NCBI GenBank assembly: GCA_041740995.1
Contig: JBGSKY010000316.1
Coordinates: 1-26,569 of the forward strand
Source of the DNA: JBGSKY01 sp041740995
GTDB taxonomy: Bacteria > Planctomycetota > Planctomycetia > Pirellulales > Pirellulaceae
DNA length: 26,569 bases
Reading direction: 5' to 3'
The first letter of the stretch is position 1; each line of letters starts with the position of its first letter. Below are positions 18,701 through 25,873 of the stretch, piece by piece. The notes under the pieces were generated by a model. It had not been told where the DNA came from. It saw only the letters and a program-made list of their open reading frames with translations, and made no database searches. Position numbers and translations under genes: made by a program.

Positions 18701-21700
18701 CCGCGCCATCACGGACGCGAGTTGCAATCACTTCACCACCGTAATGCCGTCGTCGTTCGAACGGATAGCTTGGCAGTTCCAGTGTTGCGATCGACTTCTG
18801 ATCGAGCAAATCGGGCCAATGTAAATCGAAACCCAACGTGAATAGCTTTCCAGCCGCCGTCAACATACCTACCAAATCGTCCGTGCCCTGTTTCATCGAC
18901 GCGACCCAATGTCCCGAAAATTCCTTGGGCATACAGCGCATGGCCATACCGATCAGAATCGGATTGGGGCCGATCTCAATATAAGTGTCGCACTCAAGCT
19001 GCGCGATAGCATCGATGTTTTCTACAAATCGCACTGCATTGCGAGCGTGATTCGCCCAGTAACTTACGTCAGCGTAGGTCTCCGAATCGGCGAGCTGGCC
19101 TGTGAGATTGGAAGCGATCGGAAGTTGCGGTTCACTGGTAGCAACATGGCCTGCCGCTTGTGTTAGTTCATCAAGGATTGGTTCGATCAGTGACGAATGA
19201 AAGGCGTGCGAAGTTACCAATTCTTTGCAGCGATAACCTTGTAGAGCAACGGCCTGAACGATCGCGTCCACGTCTTCAGAAGGCCCTGATATGACAATAC
19301 TTTCGGGTCCGTTGTAGGCAGCAATTGCAACATTTGGGAAAGTGCTCAAGGCTGTCTGTACGACTTCAAGCTTTGCTAGGATCGCAGCCATCTTCCCGCC
19401 GGTTGGCAGTGACTGCATCAGCGCACCGCGGCTAGCAATCAAACGCATAGCATCGCTTAATGATAGAACGCCTGCAGCACAAGCCGCCGCGAATTCGCCG
19501 ACGCTGTGACCCATCACAGCAGTCGGATGGATGCCCCAAGATTTCCACAGCTTTGTCAATGCGTATTGGACAGCGAAGATCGCTGGCTGCGTGTTGCCGG
19601 TTTGATCTATTTCGCCAGCACGATCGCTAAAGAGGATTTCGATCAGGCTTCGCGAGTGCTCGCTGCGGAAAATTGCATCACAAGCATCAATTGCGGATCG
19701 AAAAACGGACGATTGGGCGTACAACGAACGGCCCATTTGGGCGTATTGTGAACCCTGGCCAGTGTATAAGAACGCGATTCTTTGACGGTCGCGGTTGGGG
19801 TTCATGCCGACTTGGATCGGCAGGTTGGTTGAGCCACGAGCGAAACCGTCAAAGACTGCTTGCAGTTCGCGTACGGAGCTTACGACGCAGGCCATTCGAT
19901 GAGTAAAAGTTTCGCGACCAAGATTCAATGTCTTTGCAACACTAGAGAGCTTCAGTGCATCAGTGTGTTCTTGACCGGCAGCATCTAGTTTGCTCGCCAG
20001 ATCGTTGGCAATCAGACCTGCCAGTGCGGCTAGAGCAGATGGCGTTCTTGCCGACAACGTGATCAATTCGGGGCGTTGGCTCGCATCGATCGCTGGCTGC
20101 AACTCGGGCACCGCCCTCGGCGTTGAGTCGTTATGACTTACACTATCTTCGACATCATAGCTTTGTAAGATGACGTGCGCATTGGTTCCGCCAAAACCGA
20201 AGGAACTGACACCGGCGAACTGAATCGGCGAGTCAATCGGTTTTAGTTGTGTTGGGATCTCAATCTTCCCATCGTCTAGTCGCAAAATCGGATTGGGTTT
20301 GACGAGATGCAAGTGCGGCGGTATCTGCTGGTTTCGAAGCACCAATATGGCTTTAATCAGTCCAGCAATCCCAGCGGCGCTTTCGGTATGTCCGATATTC
20401 GTTTTGGTTGAACCAACAGGCAGAGGTGATTGCTTGATCAGCGAATTGGGTTCGTCAGGACGATAAACTTGCTTGATTGCTTCCAACTCGATCGGATCGC
20501 CAAGCTTGGTTCCTGTGCCGTGCGTTTCAACGAAACCGATTTCGTGAGGAGCCACGTTTGCTTCGGCCAGTGCCAAACGCATCGCTTGCTCTTGAGCAGG
20601 GCCGTTGGGTGCCGACAGACCGTTGCTTCGTCCGACGTGATTGACCGCCGTCCCGCGGATCAATCCGTAGATTGGATTTCCGTCAGCAATCGCGTCTGAG
20701 AGTCGCTTGAGCACTATCGCGCCGCAACCTTCGCTCCGCACATAGCCATTGGCCGCCGCATCGAACGCTTTGCAGCGTCCGTCTGGCGCCATCATCTGAG
20801 CTTTAGTCAGAACGACTGTCATTTCTGGGCCGAGAATTAGATTCACGCCACCAGAAATCGCAGCGTCGATTTCACCACTGCGAAGCGCGCGACAAGCCAT
20901 GTCGGTCGTTACCAACGAAGACGAACAGGCAGTATCAAGCGTAACACTGGGCCCGTTGATATCGAGGAAATACGAAACTCGATTTGCGATAATTGCGTGA
21001 CTGGTTCCGGTGCCGTTGAAAACATCCATGTCTTCAATCTGAGCGATCTGACGGAGTCCATAGTCATTGCCGATTGCACCAATATAAACGCCGGTTTTGC
21101 TGCCAGCCAAAGATGACGGGCGAATCGAAGCGTGTTCCAGTGCCTCCCATACAACTTCGAGCATCACGCGTTGTTGCGGATCCGTTCGGACCGCTTCGCG
21201 AGGCGATATGCCAAAGAAGTCCGCGTCAAATTCAGTCGCCCAATCGATGAAGCCACCCCACCGCGTGCTGACCTTTCCTGGAGCCACCGAATCAGCATCA
21301 AAGAAGTCGTCAATATTCCATCGTTCAGCGGGAACTTCGGTTATCGTGTCACGGCCTTCGATCAACATCTGCCAATAATCTGAGGGCGAATTGACGTGAC
21401 CAGCGAATCGACAGCCGATGCCAACAATCGCGATCGGCTCAAGGGCTTCTTTAGGCTTGTACGCTACCGGTTGCGCATTCTTTGAATCTTTGCTGTCGGA
21501 TGTACCAAGCCATCGGGCCAGCGCACTGATTGTCGGATACTGGTAGACCGCTGTCGGCGAAAGATCTTGCTCCAGTTTCTGCGACAATTCCGCCGTGACC
21601 TCGACTGCGTCAAGCGAACTCATTCCAAGTTCGACGAAGGGCGTTGATCCACGGATATTCGCTTTGCTGATGTGCAGTCGGTTGGCGATGTGGTCAACCA

Positions 21701-23666
21701 ACCAATTCTCGATTTCTGTGGCGGTCAATCGATTTGGTGACGAAGTCGCTGCTGGAATGTCTGTGGCGATATCAAACCGCTCCGGGGCAGTGACTGGTTC
21801 TGCGATCTTTGGCCGGTCAGTCGCCTCATCGATCGTCCAAGATGCGATCGTCTCTAAAGCCCCCGAAACGAATTGTTCACGGCAAGCGAATCGTTGAGTC
21901 TTACCACTAGATGTCTGTGGAATACTGCCTGCCTTAACCAGCGCTACGGCAGAAACCATCACTTCGTGGTCCGCTGCAATTGCGATTCGCAAGCGTTCGA
22001 TGATGCCCGCCCAATCGGTTGATTCACTGCGTTTTCCAGCGGTCGCGCGCGGTTCCAATTCTTGGACCACGACCAGCCGCTCGGTCCCGTTGGCAGCGAT
22101 TGTAAATGCTGCCGTGTGTCCGGGTCGGAAAGACTCGTCAACGCGTTGAGCCGATTTCTCAATATCTTCAGGGTAATAATTTTGGCCGCGGATCAAAATC
22201 AGATCCTTGATGCGACCGCAAACGAACAGCTCACCCGCTTTTTGAAAAGCCAAATCGCCGGTACGCATGTACGGCCCGCGACCGTCGGCTGTGTACGCAC
22301 GGAAGACGCGTTCGGTCAATTCCGGTTGGTTGTAGTATCCTTGTGCGACGCTTTCACCTTGCACCCAAACTTCTCCGATTCCAAGCTCGTCACACTCAAC
22401 GAAACTGACTGGATCGACGATCCGAAAATGTTGAACAACATTGGTTGCAGAACGATGTTCAAGTCTTGGAAGCTGCGTTCCCGATCCAACAAGCGTCTTA
22501 CTAGCCGATGTTTCAGCAGAAGCTAAGACGGCGCGGCTGCGGCCCATCGATTGCGATTCTACTTCGCAGCGAACTGTCGGCGCTTTAGCCGCACCACCGC
22601 TGACGATCAGCGTCGATTCGGCAAGGCCGTAACAAGGATAAAATGCGTTGCGATTAAACCCATATGGTTCAAACGCTTCGGCAAATCGATCAAGCGTTTG
22701 TGCGTGGACGGTTTCGGCACCAGTAAAGGCTAGTTCCCAACTGCTCAGATCAAGTCCTTCACAAGCTTCCGGCGTCGCTTTTCGAGCACATAAATCGTAT
22801 GCGAAATCTGGCCCGCCGCTGACTGTCGCGCGATCGTCGCTGATCGTCCGTAACCATCGCAGTGGCTGTTGCAAGAACGCGGCTGGTGCAAGTAGCGTAC
22901 TGGAACCACGAGTAAAAATGGTTTGCAGAATCCCGCCGATCAGCCCCATGTCGTGATAGTTGGGCAACCAGAAAACGCCGCGGCTATCTTCTCGATTACC
23001 AAACGCATCGCAAATCATTTGGCTGTTTGCCATCAAGTTCGCGTGGGAAATTTGAACACCACGCGGTGACGAAGTCGAACCCGAAGTGTATTGCAAGAAT
23101 GCAAGCTGGGAAGGATCGACTGGGAGCTCGCCAAGAACCGATTCAATCAAACGTTCACAGCGTCGGGCGGCTGAGCCCTCTCCTGATGACTCTGCGTCTC
23201 CGATCAGCTCGCGTTCGAGTGAATCGCTCGCCAGCCAGATCGGGGTTGGGCATTTGCCGTCGCAGCCTTGCCGTGACTGCTCAAAATCGGCTCGCCACTG
23301 GTCAAGATTCGTCGCTGTCGTCAGCACTGCGGCCGGCTTGCAGTCAGCTGCGATAGCGGTCAAAAATCCTCGTGTTCGGTTTCGACGAGGCGGACTGACT
23401 GGAACCGCAATTGTTCCGCTGGCTAAGCATCCAAGAAACGCCGAGATAAATTCCAGACCGGGCGGATAGATCAGCAAAACTCGCTGGCCGGCAAGCGAGC
23501 GATTCCGAAGCTGGGTTGCAACTGCAGCAGCCCGCCCTTGGAGCTGACCGTAGGTCACACCGTCAAGCTGCAAACCGTTTTGGTCAACGGCACGAAAAAC
23601 GCGTTTCTGAGCCACTGAACCGAGTTCAAAGAACAGTTCGGCGAACGTGCGCGAATTAAATTTCAC
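15792..23666 (-). CDS. lipid-initiating PKS: FAAL-ACP-KS-AT-(degenerate DH)-KR-ACP
   Basis: 2624 residues from a GTG start (no ATG between it and the upstream in-frame stop). Fatty acyl-AMP ligase about 1-600: YTSGSTSSPRG (about 193), RTGDLAF (about 470), GRIKDLILIRGQNYYPEDIE. It activates a free fatty acid and loads it on ACP1 (LGMSSLDAVE, Ser684). KS about 741-1165 with Cys914, His1049 and His1093. AT about 1290-1590 with GHSVGE (Ser1388) and HAFHS (His1487-His1490), the malonyl-CoA-type signature. Residues about 1660-1960 align in position with a DH double hotdog (PLLGNRLDLP start) but lack the HxxxGxxxxP motif. KR about 1965-2420: TGGLGGLG, AGVLDDGIL (the LDD motif of B-type KRs) and catalytic Tyr2350 in GQANYAAAN. 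ACP2 has GFDSLTG, Ser2517. The C-terminal tail is MSESEIEALVMAQL. Predicted product: a 3-hydroxyacyl chain two carbons longer than the starter. The layout resembles the first half of cyanobacterial olefin synthase. Confidence 0.97.
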   Translation of the reverse strand: MKFNSRTFAELFFELGSVAQKRVFRAVDQNGLQLDGVTYGQLQGRAAAVATQLRNRSLAGQRVLLIYPPGLEFISAFLGCLASGTIAVPVSPPRRNRTRGFLTAIAADCKPAAVLTTATNLDQWRADFEQSRQGCDGKCPTPIWLASDSLERELIGDAESSGEGSAARRCERLIESVLGELPVDPSQLAFLQYTSGSTSSPRGVQISHANLMANSQMICDAFGNREDSRGVFWLPNYHDMGLIGGILQTIFTRGSSTLLAPAAFLQQPLRWLRTISDDRATVSGGPDFAYDLCARKATPEACEGLDLSSWELAFTGAETVHAQTLDRFAEAFEPYGFNRNAFYPCYGLAESTLIVSGGAAKAPTVRCEVESQSMGRSRAVLASAETSASKTLVGSGTQLPRLEHRSATNVVQHFRIVDPVSFVECDELGIGEVWVQGESVAQGYYNQPELTERVFRAYTADGRGPYMRTGDLAFQKAGELFVCGRIKDLILIRGQNYYPEDIEKSAQRVDESFRPGHTAAFTIAANGTERLVVVQELEPRATAGKRSESTDWAGIIERLRIAIAADHEVMVSAVALVKAGSIPQTSSGKTQRFACREQFVSGALETIASWTIDEATDRPKIAEPVTAPERFDIATDIPAATSSPNRLTATEIENWLVDHIANRLHISKANIRGSTPFVELGMSSLDAVEVTAELSQKLEQDLSPTAVYQYPTISALARWLGTSDSKDSKNAQPVAYKPKEALEPIAIVGIGCRFAGHVNSPSDYWQMLIEGRDTITEVPAERWNIDDFFDADSVAPGKVSTRWGGFIDWATEFDADFFGISPREAVRTDPQQRVMLEVVWEALEHASIRPSSLAGSKTGVYIGAIGNDYGLRQIAQIEDMDVFNGTGTSHAIIANRVSYFLDINGPSVTLDTACSSSLVTTDMACRALRSGEIDAAISGGVNLILGPEMTVVLTKAQMMAPDGRCKAFDAAANGYVRSEGCGAIVLKRLSDAIADGNPIYGLIRGTAVNHVGRSNGLSAPNGPAQEQAMRLALAEANVAPHEIGFVETHGTGTKLGDPIELEAIKQVYRPDEPNSLIKQSPLPVGSTKTNIGHTESAAGIAGLIKAILVLRNQQIPPHLHLVKPNPILRLDDGKIEIPTQLKPIDSPIQFAGVSSFGFGGTNAHVILQSYDVEDSVSHNDSTPRAVPELQPAIDASQRPELITLSARTPSALAALAGLIANDLASKLDAAGQEHTDALKLSSVAKTLNLGRETFTHRMACVVSSVRELQAVFDGFARGSTNLPIQVGMNPNRDRQRIAFLYTGQGSQYAQMGRSLYAQSSVFRSAIDACDAIFRSEHSRSLIEILFSDRAGEIDQTGNTQPAIFAVQYALTKLWKSWGIHPTAVMGHSVGEFAAACAAGVLSLSDAMRLIASRGALMQSLPTGGKMAAILAKLEVVQTALSTFPNVAIAAYNGPESIVISGPSEDVDAIVQAVALQGYRCKELVTSHAFHSSLIEPILDELTQAAGHVATSEPQLPIASNLTGQLADSETYADVSYWANHARNAVRFVENIDAIAQLECDTYIEIGPNPILIGMAMRCMPKEFSGHWVASMKQGTDDLVGMLTAAGKLFTLGFDLHWPDLLDQKSIATLELPSYPFERRRHYGGEVIATRVRDGAASKTNETSDPLLGNRLDLPIAQTIFESKIERSRIALSLTLAVESRILVNEAAMCNTILEAARSLAKSESKISIADIKFSAMAYLDSNRCTFQTVLDPEVNGRRSARLVYSKSNPENQATFVELLSASILETAEIANASPDGAASDMSTQAEDWQSGEELLHRQRLAGISRDSSHLRIERFRVQSDSHSSSDNLIAFAFWKQSAFQTDEKFNVAKLLDDALLLVAGVAASQNDSRGLWVAETLQQLDTPKSIDWTNGTLNGEVKIAWQDKHQCVADCRIVNEHGVVVLAISGLTMRLSAADELRRRVNPLQVEWIKSLQWIDAEFESSIDDDEFKAERNWLILDDCNRTATALSDQLEGVGHFVEVIDSNSVGDHRITEIQNCLDRIKHSSAGKFHAVIDLSNLSLPTNAADADENYHAATDRYVALLNFIHLISGQSSQTLPRIYVVTRGVLATEANGESSVSLTQATIPGLMRVISSEQPELRATLVDLPFERLPNELTSLTMELLADDDESQVAIRTSGRKVGRLAAHPDSQSMVDASQSLVLSGGTKLVTGGLGGLGLVVAQTLANRGAQSLVLIGRSAPTAYANSVIDQLRRDGIRVAVMQGDIGDRSTVKRILDSINQTDLPLTGVYHLAGVLDDGILRDQTAERFERVARAKALGGLYLHELTENLSLSEFVLFSSVSSIVGSPGQANYAAANTMLDGLASYRRSLGLSATSINWGSWSDVGMAASLQSADHERWKTAGVGWIDPVAGMQWMERILQAGLVQAAVMPMDWKKFCSRIPRNAMPSWLRLIASEHLPKNVEQSGATPELLHILRSSRTGNEIAIVRDHIVALAVRTLGLNSEQPPEMQRPLGDLGFDSLTGVEFCNAIGRSIDQKLSPTVLFDHPTLQAISMHVAYDLLGLSDDNSKTVAEPQEINQTPEWNVADDDLQESFDSEFNDRLLTEVESMSESEIEALVMAQLVELEL

Positions 23667-23671
23667 AGTGT

Positions 23672-23887
23672 TTACGCTGGTCCAATATATCCGACGGCAA
23701 ATTCCAACGCCTTAACCACGATGTCGATCGCTGGCCAGTCGTTAAAATTGATGCCTGTCGAATGATGTACATGATAAGTGGTCGTTAAACTCGCTGGGCG
23801 TCGGGCCAGCGAATTCAGATGGGGCGACTTCCAGCCTGTCAAACCAAAATCCAACACGTCAGAACTGCCGGACTGGTCGGAAGCCAA
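23672..23887 (-). CDS. questionable small ORF (71 aa) upstream of PKS1
   Basis: An open frame from a TTG codon, ending 5 bases before the GTG of PKS1. The protein is not recognised. Its C-terminal half is mildly protein-like (a hydrophobic stretch IDIVVKALEFAVGYIG), the N-terminal half is Ser/Leu-rich and uninformative. In favour: it sits in the operon, on the same strand, almost touching the next start, which would allow coupling. Against: a TTG start, no clear ribosome-binding site, no known domain, and an overlapping promoter-like hexamer and stem-loop. I consider it more likely non-coding leader than a gene. Confidence 0.2.
   Translation of the reverse strand: MASDQSGSSDVLDFGLTGWKSPHLNSLARRPASLTTTYHVHHSTGINFNDWPAIDIVVKALEFAVGYIGPA
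23814..23842 (-). promoter_or_regulatory. weak promoter candidate for PKS1
   Basis: On the minus strand a perfect -35 hexamer TTGACA (23842-23837) is followed after 17 bases by TCTGAA (23819-23814), which matches only three positions of TATAAT. It would start transcription about 140 bases upstream of the PKS1 GTG. The -35 and spacing are good, the -10 is poor, and planctomycete promoters are not well defined by this consensus, so this is a suggestion only. Confidence 0.2.
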
Positions 23888-23982
23888 TCTCGCTTTTCAG
23901 CGGGATACCGACAGTTTGATAGCATTTCACTGAGCCGTCAATTGATATAAGTTTCCTAGATTACGCAGAGCCCCACATCATT

Positions 23983-24747
23983 CTAGCTCATATTATCCAA
24001 CGACAAAGTCTTTACGGTCGCGGTATTTCCCTGGAATGCGAGCCAACTAGACGTGTTTGGAGCTAAATTCAGTCGTTTAAAGTGCCAATTTCGACCACTG
24101 AAGACCTCGGCTTGGTTTGTCTCGGATTCAACAGACACTTGGTCATGGCAGGCGAATGCAAGAGAAGCTGGAGTGGAATCTAAATTAATGGAAAACTGGT
24201 CAAGCGGAATAGAAAGGCCGGCTCCGATCGCTTTGATATATGCCTCTTTACTGGTCCAGATCTCATAAAATCGTAGCAACTGCGCGGCTGGCAACTCAGG
24301 TCGCTGGATCGCATCAACGTCCGCCTGTGCAAAAAATGATTGAGACAACCCGACGTGATCGACGTTGTCGCGATGCAACTCCAGATCGACACCGAGCGCC
24401 CGATTGCGTCCAACGGCCAGCGCCATGTGGAAACCCGAATGCGTCAGGCTGAAAGTTAGTCCTCCCGCTTGCAGATTTCCGGTCAGCGAAGGTTTCCCAA
24501 ACCGATTTTGCGTAAATTCTAATTCGTCGGGCAAAAGGCCAAGATAATTACCGAGGATCATTCGCATGATGCCTCGGCGTTGAACGAATTGCTGCTGAAG
24601 TCCCGGAAAGCGATATCGATCGGCCCGGGCGAGTTCTTCTTCTGAGAGCAATCGCCGAAGATCCAGAGCGGCTGCCTGGTTTGGTTCGACGATGCCGTAC
24701 CAAACGTCAATTTCTTCATCCAGCCGATCAAGCTTCCCGTAATTCAT
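23983..24747 (-). CDS. Sfp-type 4'-phosphopantetheinyl transferase
   Basis: 254 residues from ATG 24747. It transfers 4'-phosphopantetheine from CoA to the conserved serine of carrier domains. Family motifs are in order: GKPSL (84-88), FSLTHSG (99-105, with His103), GVDLE (119-123, metal-binding Asp121 and Glu123) and WTSKEAYIKAIGAGLS (164-179, with Lys167 and Glu168). Length and motif spacing fit the Sfp/Gsp/HetI class that serves secondary metabolism, rather than the short AcpS of fatty acid synthesis. It is the first gene of the cluster, on the same strand as the synthases. The most economical reading is that it activates the five carrier domains encoded downstream (two in PKS1, one in PKS2, and the three-carrier NRPS makes six sites in all if T3 is active). 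It could also serve other carrier proteins in the cell. Confidence 0.95.
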   Translation of the reverse strand: MNYGKLDRLDEEIDVWYGIVEPNQAAALDLRRLLSEEELARADRYRFPGLQQQFVQRRGIMRMILGNYLGLLPDELEFTQNRFGKPSLTGNLQAGGLTFSLTHSGFHMALAVGRNRALGVDLELHRDNVDHVGLSQSFFAQADVDAIQRPELPAAQLLRFYEIWTSKEAYIKAIGAGLSIPLDQFSINLDSTPASLAFACHDQVSVESETNQAEVFSGRNWHFKRLNLAPNTSSWLAFQGNTATVKTLSLDNMS

Positions 24748-24812
24748 TCTGCGATTTTAGCCTAAGCGAACCGATTTGCGGACCACGCGCCGCTACAAGC
24801 GAGCGGAAGATT

Positions 24813-25118
24813 TCAAGTCCGGTTTGAGCTGCAAGGTTCCAGGGAGTGTCGATGGCTTCGAACTATCGCTATCTGATTAGCTACCGGTCTATTGTCACCG
24901 TGGTCTTGGGAAACCAACTTGTTGTGGATGAATTCGCCGATGATCTCGCGTTTGAGTTGTGCAAATAATTGCAGCATGTGCAGCGTCAACCGACCCTTAA
25001 AACGGGTCGTGTTGAAAGGCTGCGCCGCTAAGATTTGTGACACGTAGAACTTGTCGAATAATTCCTTGTCCGATTGCAAGCTGCTGCATTCGAGTAAAAA
25101 AATCTGCCAAAGCCGCAC
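24813..25118 (-). CDS. questionable hypothetical protein (101 aa)
   Basis: An open frame starting at GTG two codons after an in-frame stop. Not recognised. The middle part (FKGRLTLHMLQLFAQLKREI and following) is rich in Leu, Lys and Arg and looks helix-compatible, and the rest is uninformative. No signal peptide, membrane segment or known motif is visible. The abrupt opening right after a stop, the GTG start and the lack of a ribosome-binding site make it either a chance frame or a remnant of a decayed gene. It lies between a DUF1003 gene and the PPTase on the same strand, with no coupling to either. Confidence 0.2.
   Translation of the reverse strand: MRLWQIFLLECSSLQSDKELFDKFYVSQILAAQPFNTTRFKGRLTLHMLQLFAQLKREIIGEFIHNKLVSQDHGDNRPVANQIAIVRSHRHSLEPCSSNRT
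24987..25014. repeat. stem-loop, 10-bp stem
   Basis: Arms CAAC-CGACCC (24987-24996) and GGGTCG-(T)-GTTG (25004-25014) pair over ten base pairs with one bulged T and a 7-base loop. It lies 160 bases downstream of the DUF1003 stop in the direction of transcription. No T-run follows on either strand, so it is not a standard intrinsic terminator; it could be a factor-dependent end signal or chance. Confidence 0.3.
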
Positions 25119-25174
25119 GAGCTAGTTCGCACGATCTAAAGTCTGGCGACTTCGGCTACTGTCTGATCTTTCGC

Positions 25175-25873
25175 TCATCGCTTGTTTCCGAGCTCTTCCA
25201 GCAAGTCGGTTTGCACCTGCTGAATTTCAAGTAGCCGTTGCCACTGATGCGTCAGCAACAAATCCATCTTGGAGTGTAGATGCCGGATTTCGAGTTCGGC
25301 TTTCAAGTTAATGCGATAATCATTTTCGGCTCGCAGTCGATCCTTCGCTTCTTGTCGGTTCTGACTCATCATGATGACCGGCGCTTGAATCGCGGCAAGA
25401 CATGACAACACGAGGTTGAGCAAGATGAACGGAAATGGATCGAATGGTTTGCCCAACAGGGCGATTGAGTTGATAGCGATCCAGACTATTAATACGCTGG
25501 CAAAAAATATAATGAATGTCCAGCTGCCACCGAATGTTGCGACGCGGTCAGCCAGCTTCTCGCCGAGACTGAACTTTTCATTGACCGTGTCGTTCAGGTT
25601 CTGAGTCAAGATGTCGTGCTCGCGCAGACTCTCGACCACTTCCTTCTCAAGCGTGGACAATTCACCGCGTTCTTGCTCGAGAACGCCCTGGACATACAGA
25701 CTGCGATAGTGATTCAAATCACTTTGGCAAACATAGCTGTCGGCGTTACAGTCCGTATGATCTTTGCTGATCGATGCGATGATCGCCGGACGAATGAAGC
25801 GAACGGGCGTAACTTCGGCGATCGTGAACGACTTGCCGCATACTGCACAGGTAACTCGATTGTGGTTGCTCAT
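25175..25873 (-). CDS. DUF1003 membrane protein with N-terminal Cys-rich domain
   Basis: 232 residues from ATG 25873. The frame runs upstream to a TTG at 25960, but the extra 29 residues look non-native, so I prefer the ATG. The N-terminus has CAVC (Cys9, Cys12) and two further cysteines (42, 49), which together could form a zinc ribbon. Two membrane helices at about 118-140 and 147-169 frame the family's hallmark stretch: FGGSWTFII, then FDPFPFILLNLVLSCLAAIQ, then MMSQNRQ and KDR. A Lys/Glu-rich tail (about 185-230) is probably coiled-coil. DUF1003 proteins are small inner-membrane proteins without an established biochemical role. It is on the cluster's strand but separated from the PPTase by 427 bases, and nothing ties it to lipopeptide synthesis; it probably marks the cluster edge. 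Confidence 0.85.
   Translation of the reverse strand: MSNHNRVTCAVCGKSFTIAEVTPVRFIRPAIIASISKDHTDCNADSYVCQSDLNHYRSLYVQGVLEQERGELSTLEKEVVESLREHDILTQNLNDTVNEKFSLGEKLADRVATFGGSWTFIIFFASVLIVWIAINSIALLGKPFDPFPFILLNLVLSCLAAIQAPVIMMSQNRQEAKDRLRAENDYRINLKAELEIRHLHSKMDLLLTHQWQRLLEIQQVQTDLLEELGNKR

Larger units (their letters stand above)
23667..23982. other. gap between PPTase and PKS1
   Basis: 316 bases, AT-richer than the flanking genes. It contains a questionable 71-codon minus-strand frame (23887-23672), a 7-base stem-loop (23791-23812, TCGCTGG/CCAGCGA with an 8-base loop) and a consensus TTGACA on the minus strand. The length and content suggest that transcription of PKS1 may start here, apart from any read-through from the PPTase. 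No terminator with a T-run was found. Confidence 0.45.
24748..25174. other. intergenic region upstream of PPTase
   Basis: 427 bases between the DUF1003 gene and the PPTase. It contains one unrecognised minus-strand frame (25118-24813, listed separately) and a 10-base-pair stem-loop (24987-25014). A 38-codon plus-strand frame (about 24853-24969) overlaps these and is probably chance. The cluster promoter may lie in the 65 bases directly before the PPTase, but I see no good -35/-10 pair there. Confidence 0.4.

Noticed and set aside
22062..22526. 154-codon plus-strand frame opposite PKS1
   Set aside because: It is antisense to the FAAL domain, whose motifs are unbroken; no domain is recognisable in the antisense reading.
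23791..23812. Stem-loop TCGCTGG/CCAGCGA as a transcription terminator
   Set aside because: The stem is only seven base pairs with an 8-base loop and no T-run follows on either strand.
24853..24969. 38-codon plus-strand frame with an ATG
   Set aside because: Looks mildly protein-like but is too short, has no ribosome-binding site and overlaps another weak frame on the opposite strand.
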